Of a stretch of 64,000 bases of DNA, positions 51,401 to 62,859 are shown piece by piece (the first letter of the stretch is position 1; the number at the start of each line of letters is the position of its first letter). The DNA is from Dimorphilus gyrociliatus (Eukaryota > Annelida > Polychaeta > Dinophilidae), in the NCBI GenBank assembly GCA_904063045.1, contig CAJFCJ010000003.1, forward strand, positions 310,001 through 374,000, read 5' to 3'. The notes beneath the pieces were generated by a model. The model made no database searches, was not told the DNA's origin, and saw nothing but the letters and a program-made list of their open reading frames with translations. The position numbers and the translations under genes were made by a program.

Positions 51401-52352
51401 TTATTAAAGTTTACTTAAGTTTACAATTAAAACAAGGTTACATAGAAATAAGGACAAAATACATACTGTATATATGTATATATATACAGAGAGAGAGAGA
51501 GAGAGAAAACCATGTACATATACACTCTTTTAAGCATGCATTTTTTATTACTATTTATAATTAATTAGTAACAATTTCTGACTTTTTCAATAAATAAAAG
51601 TATTAAATACATTAGATGGTTTTTAAATATGGAAAAAACCAAGAAACAACTTGCTAAACTATGCTTTTATCTATTTTTTTATTCATTTTACTAGAATACT
51701 AAGTATACATGTTTTATAGACTGAAGTAGTAGAATACACACACATAGGACTATTGGTATGTAATTTTATAGAACAATATACTGTGTATATAAATTCATAT
51801 ATATATATACAGTATATATATAAAGGTACTTTTTCTACATATCCTGAATTTAGGCAGCCCCTAATATATTCCATTTTTAGCATCGGTCTATTTAAATATT
51901 GGTTTGTGTTACTTTTTTTGAGAAGAGGTCAAAAGTAAATTTTTCATGGTCTTTTTTTATATAGCATGTGTAAAATTAGAGGCTCTCCTTCTTAATAATA
52001 ATAGAATACTTACATCTTCTGATTTCGATCTAGCACAACTACTGGAAAAAAAATGTAATATTCCTTTTCCTTCTCTTTTATCCTCTTCCTCTTTCCTCTT
52101 TTTCATTTCTTCATTACCCTAAAAATATGACGTATGAAACAAAACCGACGTAATATATACACACACGGGATCATCCATAAATAGACTAATGACGTCATCA
52201 CTCTCGGGCTTTGTGTATTTTTCAGAATATGCAAGCCTATTTCGCAATAAATTTAGCATTCCCGTTTGCAAAAAAATCGGATTTAAATTTTCTGTTTGTG
52301 AAATTCGATCGTAAATAATTTCACTTACCGTTTCTGCACCGTCTTCATTCAT
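45225..52352 (-). CDS. Regulator of G-protein signalling (RGS) protein, small R4-like
   Basis: GTPase-activating protein for heterotrimeric G-protein alpha subunits. Exons in transcript order: 52352-52329, 52118-52014, 47940-47763, 46072-45909 and 45389-45225, phases 0, 0, 1 and 0, giving 211 residues. The N-terminal 100 residues are charged and Lys-rich with a short FFSSSCARSKSED motif, possibly membrane-targeting. The RGS domain runs from WKKSFDTLLHDK through FLTTEFSSENIEFWIACEEY and IYEDFIRERSHRQVNLEST to AQKRIEALMSKDSYPRFI, nearly at the C-terminus, as in small RGS proteins. The Asn of SSENIEFW and the Asn of VNLEST, both in the G-alpha contact surface, are present. A phase-compatible alternative first exon at 48139-48002 is listed separately. 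A minus-strand AATAAA lies at 45203-45208. Confidence 0.92.
45565..45604. promoter_or_regulatory. Inverted pair of CTCF-like sites in RGS intron
   Basis: GTAGGTGGCAG on the plus strand and CCAGGGGGCAGTAG on the minus strand face each other about 15 bases apart, sharing a GGCAGTA / TACTGCC inverted repeat. The resemblance to CTCF core sequences is by eye only. Confidence 0.3.
48002..48139 (-). other. Possible alternative first exon of the RGS gene
   Basis: An in-frame ATG at 48139 opens 46 codons starting MHASSSTPELKNRRRKK and ends at a weak donor CGC/GTAGGC. It would join the RGS exon at 47940 in phase 0 through a 61-base intron. The stretch is CpG-rich compared with its surroundings. It is not known to be transcribed. 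Confidence 0.35.
48140..52013 (-). other. Long second intron of the RGS gene
   Basis: Mostly AT-rich with TA repeats near 48412-48480, a GAAA run at 49666-49690 and a (GA)n run at 51489-51505. An open, more GC-rich stretch at 50260-50487 (plus) encodes a basic peptide with no recognised family and no clear splice partner, so I do not call it a gene. Confidence 0.55.
49666..49690. repeat. (GAAA)n microsatellite
   Basis: Tetranucleotide run of about six units. Confidence 0.9.
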
Positions 52353-52377
52353 CGTAATACAAACCGGACGAGGCGCC

Positions 52378-52387
52378 AGCGCCACCT
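52378..52387 (-). promoter_or_regulatory. CTCF-like AGGTGGCGCT at RGS start
   Basis: On the minus strand AGGTGGCGCT, identical to the insect CTCF core as I remember it, sits about 25 bases upstream of the RGS start codon. It is probably in the leader or core promoter. Confidence 0.4.
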
Positions 52388-53651
52388 ACACAGATTAACA
52401 TAGGCTTGCATACATTAGTACCATTTACAGTCGTTGAGGGGCGCCTTTATCATAGTCATTTTATAGAAATCAAGTGACATCACTAGAATCAATCTTATTG
52501 GTAGAAAAATGCTAGAGTTAAACGAGTAATTAAAAAAAATATGGTACAAATTATTCCTCACCACAAGGTGGCGTCTCAAATCAATAAAATAATTTTTTCC
52601 AATTACTGGACATCCTTCAGAGACGCCATCTTACGGTATCTTATTCACGTATTATATATATTTATTTTAATATACAGTATATATATGTATATATATACTA
52701 GAATATAATAAAATAACATTTATATGCTTTATAGTGTAAACTGTTTTCAGTAGTTCCTCTTTTATATAACACGCTTATGGATTATTATTCTATAACCTTG
52801 TTCTTTTCTTCTTTTTCTTCCTCTTCTTCTTCCTCCTCCCCCTATATCATATATCAACTAATTAATTAATTAATTAAGCTGTTAATTAATTACTTAATTC
52901 GTCATTTTAAAAAAATATTACAAGTTCATTAGAAAAAAAAAGTAAAAAGTAAAAAAAAAGTACTCAGGAAACAAACCTATGAGAAAAACGTACCGGAATG
53001 TTGCTTGTACGTGGCCCCACCTTTAATTAAAATGCACTGTTAATGCACATCAAACGACCAAACCATGAAAATATTATACAGGACTAAAAAAAAACCATAT
53101 GATTCTGCCAACCACGCACATACACATACACACACACACATATCTATCTATCTGTCTATATATAAATATACATAAACCTAACCTTCAACTTTAACCCATA
53201 TATAAATGATTGTAATTGTGTGTCATTAAATATCTGTATTAAAACGTTTACTGTATATCAGTAATTTTTTATAAATAGAATATAAATATGCCTCTCTTTT
53301 CTATTTCATATTTAAATAAAAGATACTTAATACTTAAGCTTTCCTTCCTTACAGCTAAAAGCAAACACGCCGCAATAAAACGAAAAGAGTTCGAAAGAAT
53401 TGAATAAGATGCTAGGTGTATCTTATATTCCCTCGTTTTCTTGTTATAATGAAATGATATATTAAATTCTTGATGTTGTAGAAATATTCATTTTTTATTA
53501 CACAGTATGTATATATGCTTATGTGTCTTTTTTTTATTACCATAATTAGACCTATAAGAGACTGAAATGTATATAGAAATGTTTTACATTGTACTATATA
53601 TTACAGAATATTTATCATATAACACCAGAGTATACCAAGTATCGTTCATAA

Positions 53652-53706
<55 letters not shown>

Positions 53707-53926
53707 TATATGCAGTATATATATATGCAGATATGCTGGTAAATACAAAGTTGAAATATCAGCAACAGCATGACTAATTTGTCTTCTGGATATAAGATAA
53801 TGCGCTTAATTATTTTAATTTTGTATATTTTCACTTTTACCTTTCGATTGATTTAGAAAATCTATACAATTTTCTCTGTTATAACCTTTTTTTTGAAGTT
53901 TTATTTCATTGGAAAAGGCGCCCGAG
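52388..53926. other. Intergenic region between divergent RGS and membrane-protein genes
   Basis: No gene recognised. It holds a GGTGGCGTCTC / GAGACGCCATC near-perfect inverted repeat (52567-52632), a CA and TATC repeat near 53112-53165 and a 48-base TA run. The open frame at 53567-53773 is a translation of that run. Confidence 0.6.
53656..53703. repeat. (TA)n microsatellite
   Basis: A 48-base uninterrupted TA run followed by CAGTATATGCAGTATA, members of the dispersed word family. Confidence 0.95.
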
Positions 53927-53934
53927 TCACGTGA
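53927..53934. promoter_or_regulatory. TCACGTGA octamer upstream of the 54-kb gene
   Basis: A palindromic E-box 66 bases upstream of the ATG at 54000, followed at once by a TATATACA stretch that may serve as TATA box. A second copy lies in intron 1 at 54874-54881. Confidence 0.45.
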
Positions 53935-53999
53935 TCAATATATACACCTGGCACACACGCCATTATTCGCACAAGCATTTCTCTCTTCAGTGGAGAAAC

Positions 54000-56900
54000 A
54001 TGACATTCAATAGAATAAAAAGACTTTATCACTATCTGGTTATATTGTGGATTACTCTACTCGTTGAACCATCGAAATCTACAAATATTTGTAACGCTAA
54101 CCGTTTATACGAATGCTATTGTTTCAAGTGCAAGTGGCCGAATTGTTGCAATTCTGAAAACTTGGGTGATATTAAAAGGAGATATATTGAATTTTCATTA
54201 AAGACAAATTCCAATCAATTCAATACAGACTTAGAGAGAAAATGGCAATATTCAATAGCAAAATCAATTCAAAATGATTGTAATTGCACAAGAAATTTAG
54301 AGATAGTTAGTGTATTCGTTAATGAGGATTTTTATCGAGTAGTTATATTATCAGATTTTTCTCAACAACAACTTTTAAACTCTTTGAATAAGACAGTATT
54401 CCCTGATTTCTCTCTGGTTATAAAGAATAGCCCGCATCCTCAAAATTCCAAATCAACAACCTCCTCTAAATATGATTTTACAGTTAGAGAATGGCTGGGT
54501 TTTGTATTTTCCGGTATATTTTCAATAATATTTATCATTTCTTACTTCGTATCCTGTACTAAAGCTTGCTTGTAAGTAATTCTTTTATTCAAACTAATAT
54601 TTTAAACCTCTTTCATATTTTCTTGCTAAAAACGTAGCTAGTTGTCATTGATTATTGCGAAAGCAACATAGTTGAATGCGTCTTGTAGAGAGGGCGTTTC
54701 GAGATATGTTATACACTCTACATCATTACATTATATAACCGCATTTATTCAAAGTGTATTACCAGTAGAAATATCTGTTCGATGGCTTATAACAAGTGCA
54801 AACTTAATTGAGCAATTAAAGCTTAATCAACATGGTTGTTTATCTAATACTCTGTTCTCTTTAACGATACCCATCACGTGATCTAAGTTGTACATACTTA
54901 CGATCGTTCAGCTAAAACGTTCATGTGCCAACAAAAATAGAGAATTAATGAATAATTGAATAGGCTATTAGATAAATTCGGAAGGAGTTTCGCTCAGTCT
55001 CTCTCAACGTTTTGTCTCTTTGTTTTATTTTTAAGCGTAAATTTTCTATTGAAAGTATAAAAATGTTTGTTATTACTTTTCAATGATTAAATCATAGCTG
55101 TACATCGTTTTAGCTAAGTAAAAACAATATATTTATAGACTATATTTCTAACTATATCCGAAATGTAGATAGCTTTTTCTTTGTTTTATATTTACTAATT
55201 AACTTTCATCCCTTTTCTACTTGATTAAACTAATTAACAATAAGACCAAAATTGTCATGCAACAGAAAATTTTGATCAAAAAGCCAGATGATAGCGTTCT
55301 CTCTCTCTCTGGCTTCCCTTTTACAAATAGACATAGTAATATACACGGTAGATACATAAACAAGAAAGGGAAACATACATCATAAAATAATTATTCATTT
55401 CATCAATCTCTATCAATAGGAAAAAGATTAATTTAATAAAAAGCATAATTACGTAATATAGATATATACTGTATATATGATATATGTACTATTAGACAGT
55501 CTTGATACTTAACATAACATTGATTGGTCACTACTACGATGGAAACTGAAATAAATACGGCAAAATAATATCCAGTATATTAAAACATTAAAGTCTATAG
55601 CTTGACTTTTTTCTCTAGTTAATTTATTTATTAATAAATATTAGATAAGTAGTATTTTATTTAATAAGCCTATTCTAATAGAAATTATAAGAAATATAGA
55701 ATATTCTGATGGTTAAACTATAGATTATCAGCAGAAATAGAATAAACCCGATTGTATCATTTTTTCTTTCTCTACAAGTTCTTTTAGGTGAGTTAAAGAT
55801 ATGGGTATTGAGATCATTTGTTATTAAACTTGAAATGATAATTACTTAATTAAAGTAAAATACCGTTCATCATTAAATATTTGTCAACTAAATTTCATAT
55901 TCTATTCTACATTAAGGCTAAGAGGATCTTTTATTGAAAAAATAATAAGATTCTATCAGATTTAGACGAAGTAGTAGTTTGTCCTTTATATGCAGGGATA
56001 GACGAAAGACTATTAAAAAATTAACAGTACGATGATATACTAATATTATACGTATCTACTATACACGCCATACCCTGTGTGGTACTCTATACCATCAGGT
56101 AGTTTGGTATAGAAAAATCTATTAAGGAAAGATAAAATTAAAATTGGCAGACTAATTTCTCATTTTGCAGACTGTTTCCCGGTAAACACGAAATTAAACG
56201 TTTTAATAAAATAAATATCAATATTAATATCGTTGCTAACTCATTTGCATAAAAAATCATAAATTAAATAAAAATAAGTGTCTAAAAAAAACACCTTACA
56301 TAAACGGAAGTTGATTTTAATAGTTCATTTATTGAAAATAATAAATATAGAATTAATATAAGAGAAAAAGAAATGAGATTATCGTCCTGGAGTCTTTTAC
56401 ATAATTTATTAATAGTACTATAAAAAGAAGATGTAACGGAATAACTAATTTTAAAGTTGATGATAGACCGTATAATTACAACCGGAAGTGCTTATGCAAT
56501 AAATCTATTTCAGTTGTTTGTGTTGTTTTTACAACATCTGAAACTTATTGATATAGACTGTTTTGTAGACCGTATTTTGTATTAAATCCATATTTATTTA
56601 CGTTAATCGAAAACATGTTTTAGTACAGAAATCTGCCATTTTTTATCCATTCATATAATTGTAGCTGAGAAACAATTAGATATTCCTTTGACGTCTTATC
56701 TTTTTATAGTTTATTAATTATCTTTTATCTTATATAAATATGATACTAATGTATAGCTACAAGTACTTTTCGAACAAATTAACTTTTAATAGATCATATT
56801 CTTTTAGGATAGTTAAACATACTTGTATAGTTTATGTACTATATATCCTTAAATTTAATTAAAATCCTTTCACTTTCATTTAATACGTTCAGAAATCTGC

Positions 56901-57717
56901 AATGTAATGCAGTTTATGAAAATGAAAATAACCCAGCAGTTCTAGATAATCGAATGGTAATATATAAGAGAAAGTCAGGTGGTTTGTAGAAGTATAGAAA
57001 AAAAAGAGCTAACAGAGAAGAAAAAATGCTATAAACGAGTAATTTAAGGCTTCCCTTATATACCTGTAGAGAGGGAATACGTATAGATTCCACTATCAGC
57101 TGAAGAGGAATATTGGTTAATTTGTTGTTTATTAATATGTAATTTGTCCTGTTATTGGTTTACGAAAATGAAAGTGATGACCACGTAAAAAATATTATCG
57201 TGTTACCTCTTTGTTATTTTCGAAATTTTAATTAGTTGATCAATATTCTATTATAATGAATGTTTTCTGTTTCAATAGAGATCGTCATCGTATTAAAAAA
57301 ATCAGATGGGAAAGGAAAGAAGCTAGAGAAAAAGCAAGAGAAATTGTTCGAGCACAACGTAATAAAAAAGAAAATTTAATGATTAATGAAGACAATGATG
57401 CTCAGGTAAAACAAACCAATGAAGGTTTTGTTGTTGAGAAAAAGTTGAATGGTATGGAAAGTGAAATTGTTATTAAATCAGAAAACGAATTAACAAACTC
57501 CAACGGATTTATCGGTAGGAAACCTCTTACTCGTTTTTCATCGTTTGGCTCATCAAAACAGACGAACAATAACAGACAATTAAGTATAACTAAGAATCAT
57601 TCTTTAGATAGTACAATCAAAAGTGAAAACGGGGAAAATTTAACTGGTGCATTTGACAATCATTCATTTGTAAATGATACATCGGATAAGGCCAATTATG
57701 CAGGAGGTTTTGTTTGA
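54000..57717 (+). CDS. Unrecognised type I single-pass membrane protein
   Basis: Two exons, 54000-54571 and 57279-57717, are joined in phase 2 by a donor TT/GTAAGT and an acceptor TTTCAATAG and encode 336 residues. A signal peptide (LVILWITLLV) is followed by an ectodomain of about 150 residues with a cysteine cluster CYCFKCKWPNCC and a later CNCT, plus several N-glycosylation sequons. A transmembrane helix WLGFVFSGIFSIIFIISYFV follows near residues 165-185. The 146-residue cytosolic tail starts very basic (HRIKKIRWERKEAREKAR), probably helical, and then becomes polar, Asn/Ser-rich and disordered. I recognise no family. The middle of the ectodomain could be a small alpha/beta fold such as SEA, but that is a guess. 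The first in-frame ATG was taken as the start. A poly(A) signal follows at 57816. Confidence 0.6.
54572..57278 (+). other. Intron 1 of the 54-kb membrane protein gene
   Basis: AT-rich with no recognised exon. The open frame at 54672-54881 has no splice context. The TCACGTGA octamer at 54874-54881 lies here. Confidence 0.55.
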
Positions 57718-57815
57718 AAAGAAATCTTCAGAAAATTTTGTTAGAAACTTCTTTGTACATTACTTTTTTCATTCCTAGAAAACTTTTATTTTCTCCTTTT
57801 TTATCCTTTTTGAAG

Positions 57816-57821
57816 AATAAA
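57816..57821 (+). terminator. Poly(A) signal AATAAA
   Basis: Canonical hexamer about 100 bases past the stop codon at 57717. Confidence 0.55.
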
Positions 57822-60366
57822 TATTATATTAAAATATTGTTTTTTATTGCTATATTCCTCTTATTTCTTTCTTTATTAATCAATTAATTAATCATTAGCT
57901 GAGTAGATTAGTTAGTAAAAAATAAATTAATTACCTAAATAAATTGTTTTAAATATTAAGTAAGTCACTCTTCAAAGAAATGAATCTATCCTATTATTAT
58001 ACTACTGTATATATGTATATAATCTACTAACACTATTAACAACTATGTAGTGTTCATCTATAGTAGATATTTTTGCCATATTTTAAAAAGATACCAAGTG
58101 TTAACGAACTTACGGTTGACGATACCTCGGCCTAAGTTCATACTTGCACTAATTACACGCCTAAAAACACACCCAGTAATATATCGGCATCAACACAATT
58201 GTTTCGTTTAGGGGTAAAAGAGAGAAAATGATCACTTTCTCCTTTGTATGAAAAAAAGAATAAGTTTCCTGTTAAAAAAAAAATGATATTTGATCGGTAG
58301 ACAGAAAGAGAGTATGAAAGAAAGAAAGAAAGAAAGACAGACAGAAAGACAGACAGACAGACAGACAGAGAGATAGATAGACAAAATGTAAAAGATGATT
58401 TTATAAATAATCATATACTTTGTTTTTTTTATTTGTTTCTGATTGAAGAGGGAAAAAAATTCATAAATAAAGAACAATAAAAAAGCAATTAGGTCTATTT
58501 TTCTTTTTTATTTGACTTTACTATAAGTGGTAAGAAGATAGATTTATTATAAATATATATACAGTATATAAATTGATATACAGTATTTACATATTAGCAG
58601 CAAGAAGATAAGAAGAATATTATCTATGTAATAGATATTTTATTCCATGAACCATTAGAATGAAATTTATATATACTGAACATGCAACATATATCTATAT
58701 TCGTTTGTGAATACCAATCATAAATATTCCGAATTATGACCTTTAAATAATCTTATTTACTATTATTAGTTATTAAAAGAAATTGATAAATTAGTTCCAA
58801 AGTAATACTTTGTAATATTTCTTATTAAAAATTAATTAAATAAATCTTATACGTCATTTTCACTGAAGTATAAACATATTTAAATAAATGTTTACGGTTG
58901 ATTATACCATTGAAATATTTCTCTTCTTATATCTTATATTTCACAATAGTGCCTTCATCCTATTACGTTATCTATTACTTTGTGCTATGTCGTTGTACTG
59001 AAGACAATTGGGAAACAGTGCATAGAAGAGAATTGCATACTTCCAAATTGTTCTAACATGATCATTTTATAATCTCGCCTCAATTCACTCATTTAGGGTG
59101 TGAATTATAGCCTCATTATCTTCAGAGGGCGTTACTGAATATATTTTCTTTTAGTCATGCATCGCATATTACATTTATTAGAGCAATTTCAAGGTCACAT
59201 TCCAAACTAAAGCCAGAGTAAAATATCTTTCTATCGTTGATACACGTAGATTTACTATTAATGCGTTCTCTAAGGTTTATTTTATGAGTGCTTAAGCGAT
59301 CTTTTCCTGATAGATATTAATAAAGTCTTTTATCTTTCATTATAAAAAAGAGTCTCAATTTATGTTCTAATATTTTTATATCTGTATACTTCAACACGAA
59401 TTTCAGAGTAGATTGGAAGTCTAAGAGATAGAGAGAGGGAGAGAGAGAGAGAGAAAAGTGATGTTTTTAGATATTAGGACAACTGAAGAAAAGAAGAGAA
59501 AACTAATGATTGAAAAGCTCAATCTGTATATGCACTATACAGTATATTCAGTATATATTGAACTATTGTTCAATGAAAGAAATCCGTTGGTATAACACTA
59601 TTCACTAATAATTTATTTAAAACATGTTAACTGAGTGAGAAATTATCGCGCCGTGCATTTAAATAATTTAAATATGTACATTAAAATACTAAGCATAAGT
59701 GTAGGTGAAGAATATATATAATATATATACTGTATACATACAATCCTATACTGATGACTAATATTGTAAATGAATAATAATAATAAAGAGTACGTACTGC
59801 CAAACAAATATACAAGTCTAAACATACGCATGCAAACGTACATTTATGTTTAACATACTATTGATTAGTTTTTAACTAATTAAGGGTTCTTTTTTCTATG
59901 AATATTCAACATATGTAATACTTTTACAAGCTACGAAGCGGAAGAATTGCTTTTATACATCAATTTGCATAGAGAAGAAACTACCTCTCTCCTCTGTGCA
60001 GATAACTAAAAAAAACTCCACATTTCACTTTCTATCTTCCAATTTCTTTGTATTTATCCAGTTATTTCTATATCTCTTTCTATTTATAATAAAATTAACA
60101 TTAAAATAATAATACTCGCAGTTTGAATCAGCCCACTTGATATATTTTATCTGAATATTTGTGCTAAAATTAGACAATGACCTTATTTTATATACTCTTC
60201 CTTCATAGATGATATTCAAACGAGATCCAAATATAGTAAATAGATATAATTTTCATAAAGGTTTTATGAATTATAAGGGGAAATAAATAATAAACACCTG
60301 CAGAGGTAAACGTTTAAAAAGACAATGAGCCTTCTTTCCTCTAACACTTTTCTACTGTTGTAAAAG
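57822..60366. other. Intergenic region before the methyltransferase gene
   Basis: No gene seen. It contains an interrupted tetranucleotide repeat at 58315-58380 and several TATACAGTATA words (58560-58590, 59535-59560, 59725). The last 50 bases form a pyrimidine tract ending AAAAG directly before the ATG, which could be an acceptor of a 5' leader intron. Confidence 0.6.
58315..58380. repeat. Compound tetranucleotide repeat GAAA-GACA-GATA
   Basis: A run of GAAA units passes into GACA units and then GATA units, a graded compound microsatellite. Confidence 0.9.
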
Positions 60367-61288
60367 ATGTCGTCTAGAGATGCATATCATACAGAGAAAT
60401 TTGGACCAGCGTTCTTAGATGAATATCGTTCGTCTACGAAAAATACAAATATTTTTAATATTATTCGCACTCTTCATGCGTTATTCGATTGTGTAGAAAG
60501 AGAGAATATTCGTATTGAGCGTCTCTTGGAAATCGGTAGTGGTCCGAGTCCCAGCGGCGTTATTTCAGCTGGTAAACACTGTAAGAATATTACTCTCAGT
60601 GATTATTCTACTGGGAACTTATTACATTTGATGAATTGGCACGAAAGTAAAGTGGACTTACATCCTAATGTTTTAAAAATGTTCCACGATGTTTCAAGAT
60701 TGGAAAATAAATCGGTTCAAGAATTAGACTGTAGAACAAGGAAAAGTGTTCAAAAGATCATTTTTGCTGACTTGTTGTATACAGAGGTATTAATGCTCTT
60801 AACTGAATGAACTTGAATCACCTTTCAGATATTTTATTCTATATCTCTGATTATACTATTTTTCATAAATTATTCATTCCATCTTTTTATCAAATTGCGT
60901 GACCGATCAGAAAACTAAAAATATCATTTTTCTATTGTTCTAATGATATTAAAAATATAATCTTTTTTTTTAGGTCATACCGGAAAATGATGCTAAATTC
61001 GATTTTATATTGGTTAATTTCGCTTTTTTGAACGCTTGTATGAATGTAGAAGACTTGGAAAAGGCAATGAAAAATGTCTATAATAAACTAGTAAAAGGCG
61101 GTTATCTATTCTTACAGGAGAATAATAAACATAGTGAATTGTTGGTGGATGGTAAAGCGTATCATAATTTAATGGTTGATGGTAAGCTAATTGAGGAAGC
61201 TGCTGCTAAAGCCGGATTTACTGTATCGAATATTACAGAGGAACTACGTAATATAAGCGAATGCTTTTGTTTGATTGTTTTAAAATAG
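60367..61288 (+). CDS. NNMT/PNMT/TEMT-family methyltransferase
   Basis: SAM-dependent methyltransferase acting on a small amine or pyridine in the cytosol, by family. Two exons, 60367-60786 and 60974-61288, join in phase 0 and give 244 residues, slightly shorter than human NNMT. The N-terminus has the family's Tyr-Phe rich lead (AYHTEKFGPAFLDEYRS). Motif I is LLEIGSGPSPSGVISAGKH, followed by the acidic loop LSDYSTGNL. A later FDFILVNFAFLNACM and LVKGGYLFLQENNK correspond to the post-II and VI regions. At the place where NNMT has the substrate-binding Asp (IMDA), this protein has LQEN, so nicotinamide is not an assured substrate. Only 167 bases separate it from the next gene on the same strand. 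Confidence 0.86.
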
Positions 61289-61455
61289 TAGCTACTCTAG
61301 TTGCATTATCTGTACTCTATATATCTGAAATTTATTCATTACACACTTGAAAATATTCGAAATTTGCCATTCGTCGTTGATACGCCCATCATTCTTATCG
61401 AGTCTTTAAAAGGAGCGAAGTATCATTCATTTCCCTTAGCACAACATACTTAAAA

Positions 61456-62589
61456 ATGCTTCCTCTCCTCTCAAGTATCTATTTTCTTCTTCTGACTTGT
61501 AAGTATTAGAAAAGTAGTTACGATCTCTTGATCGCTCTCTCTCTCTCTCTCTCGACTTTACTTGTTGAATAAAAGATAATTATTCTTCCTTTCTTGTATT
61601 TTCTTTTCTTCTAAGGTAATATTGTTTTCTCTCAACACGTTACTTTAACTTTGGGTAAGGAAAGCAGAAGTTATAAAACGAAATGCGACGATTACAAGTA
61701 TTTTAAAGTAGGAACTAACAATCCGTGTAAAGATCTTAAAGTGTTTGTTAAACAAGAGAAAGGAGAACCCAATTTATATATTTCCAAGGAACCTGAAAAA
61801 TATCCAACAATATCAAAAATGGTCTGGTCTTCATACGAACAAGGTTTCTTGATTTCTAAATTAATCATTCATTTTTAATCTTTTTCTTTCAAATAATCAC
61901 ATTGTTGAACAGGTAACGATACGGTAATTATAAAAAGCTGGGAACCTTCTTATAAACATGGCCAGTATTATATCGGCGTTCACGCCTATTGTGGTTCCGA
62001 TGTACCAACTGGAAATAGGACTGCCGAGTTCACAGTGACCGCTAGCGAACAAGATCACGTAATAGAACCGATGCCTGATTTATGGGTTAAACGTGAAGAC
62101 AATGGAATTATTGATAAAAAAAAATACAAATATCACAGAATGTGTGTTCCTAGCGAATGTTTTGATATTAATGTTACAATATCTCATTGTACAGAAGGAC
62201 GACATTGTACATCTTACGGATATCCCGAATTATTAGTATCAAAAAATAATCCAGAAGTTAAAGTGAAGGATGAAGCTTGGAAACTTGCTGAAGGAAAAAC
62301 AAGAAGTGTTAGACTACGACCAAATGACGTTAATATGGACGCTGGACACTATTACATAGGTATTTATGGTTGGTGTACAGAAGATGAACTTTGCCCACAA
62401 CCACCTAAGCCAAATTGCGGACCATGTAGTAAAGCAGGAAATGTATCGTATACAATAAAAGTAGCCAGATCATCAATATCGAAGAAGAAATGTGAAAAAA
62501 TTCTTAAAGAAAGAAAAAATAGCTCAAATGTAAGCGAAATATCTGCTGTATTCATTTTACTAGGATTAATAGCTAAGATGATTGTATAA
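61456..62589 (+). CDS. Probable GPI-anchored protein with two PPC-like domains
   Basis: Three exons, 61456-61498, 61616-61843 and 61913-62589, all with phase 1 joins, give 315 residues. A signal peptide (LLSSIYFLLLTC) is followed by two similar beta-sandwich modules. Each holds a segment like DLKVFVKQEKGEPNLYISKE or YPELLVSKNNPE, later a W or R-rich strand, and a closing HGQYYIGVHAYCG or AGHYYIGIYGWC. This is the pattern of prepeptidase C-terminal (PPC) domains, here without a protease. The second module has six or more extra cysteines. The C-terminus NSSNVSEISAVFILLGLIAK has a small-residue site followed by a hydrophobic tail with no basic cytosolic end, which fits GPI attachment. Function is unknown. 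Confidence 0.76.
61534..61553. repeat. (CT)n run in short intron
   Basis: Dinucleotide run occupying part of the 117-base first intron of the PPC-like gene. Confidence 0.85.
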
Positions 62590-62859
62590 CTTTTTATTAT
62601 AAATACAGTATTTTCATATTATTTAAGCTTTGATTCTTATGGGATAAATAGACATAAAATAGGACATTTCTAATTACTAAAAGTATAAAAAAAGAAAGCC
62701 AGGAATAGTCATATTTAAATATTTATGACTTGATGATCAGACAGAGAGAAAGATGAGGCGTAGGTGGCGAGGGAGGATAAGTCAGGAAGGATAATACTGT
62801 GGAAAGTGAAAATACTGATACTGTATTATCTTTATCGATTTTTATTATATGAAACTGTC

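Noticed and set aside
52119-52385. 88-codon open frame at the RGS start
   Set aside because: Only its part from the ATG at 52352 to 52329 is coding; the rest reads through a clear GTAAGT donor into intron.
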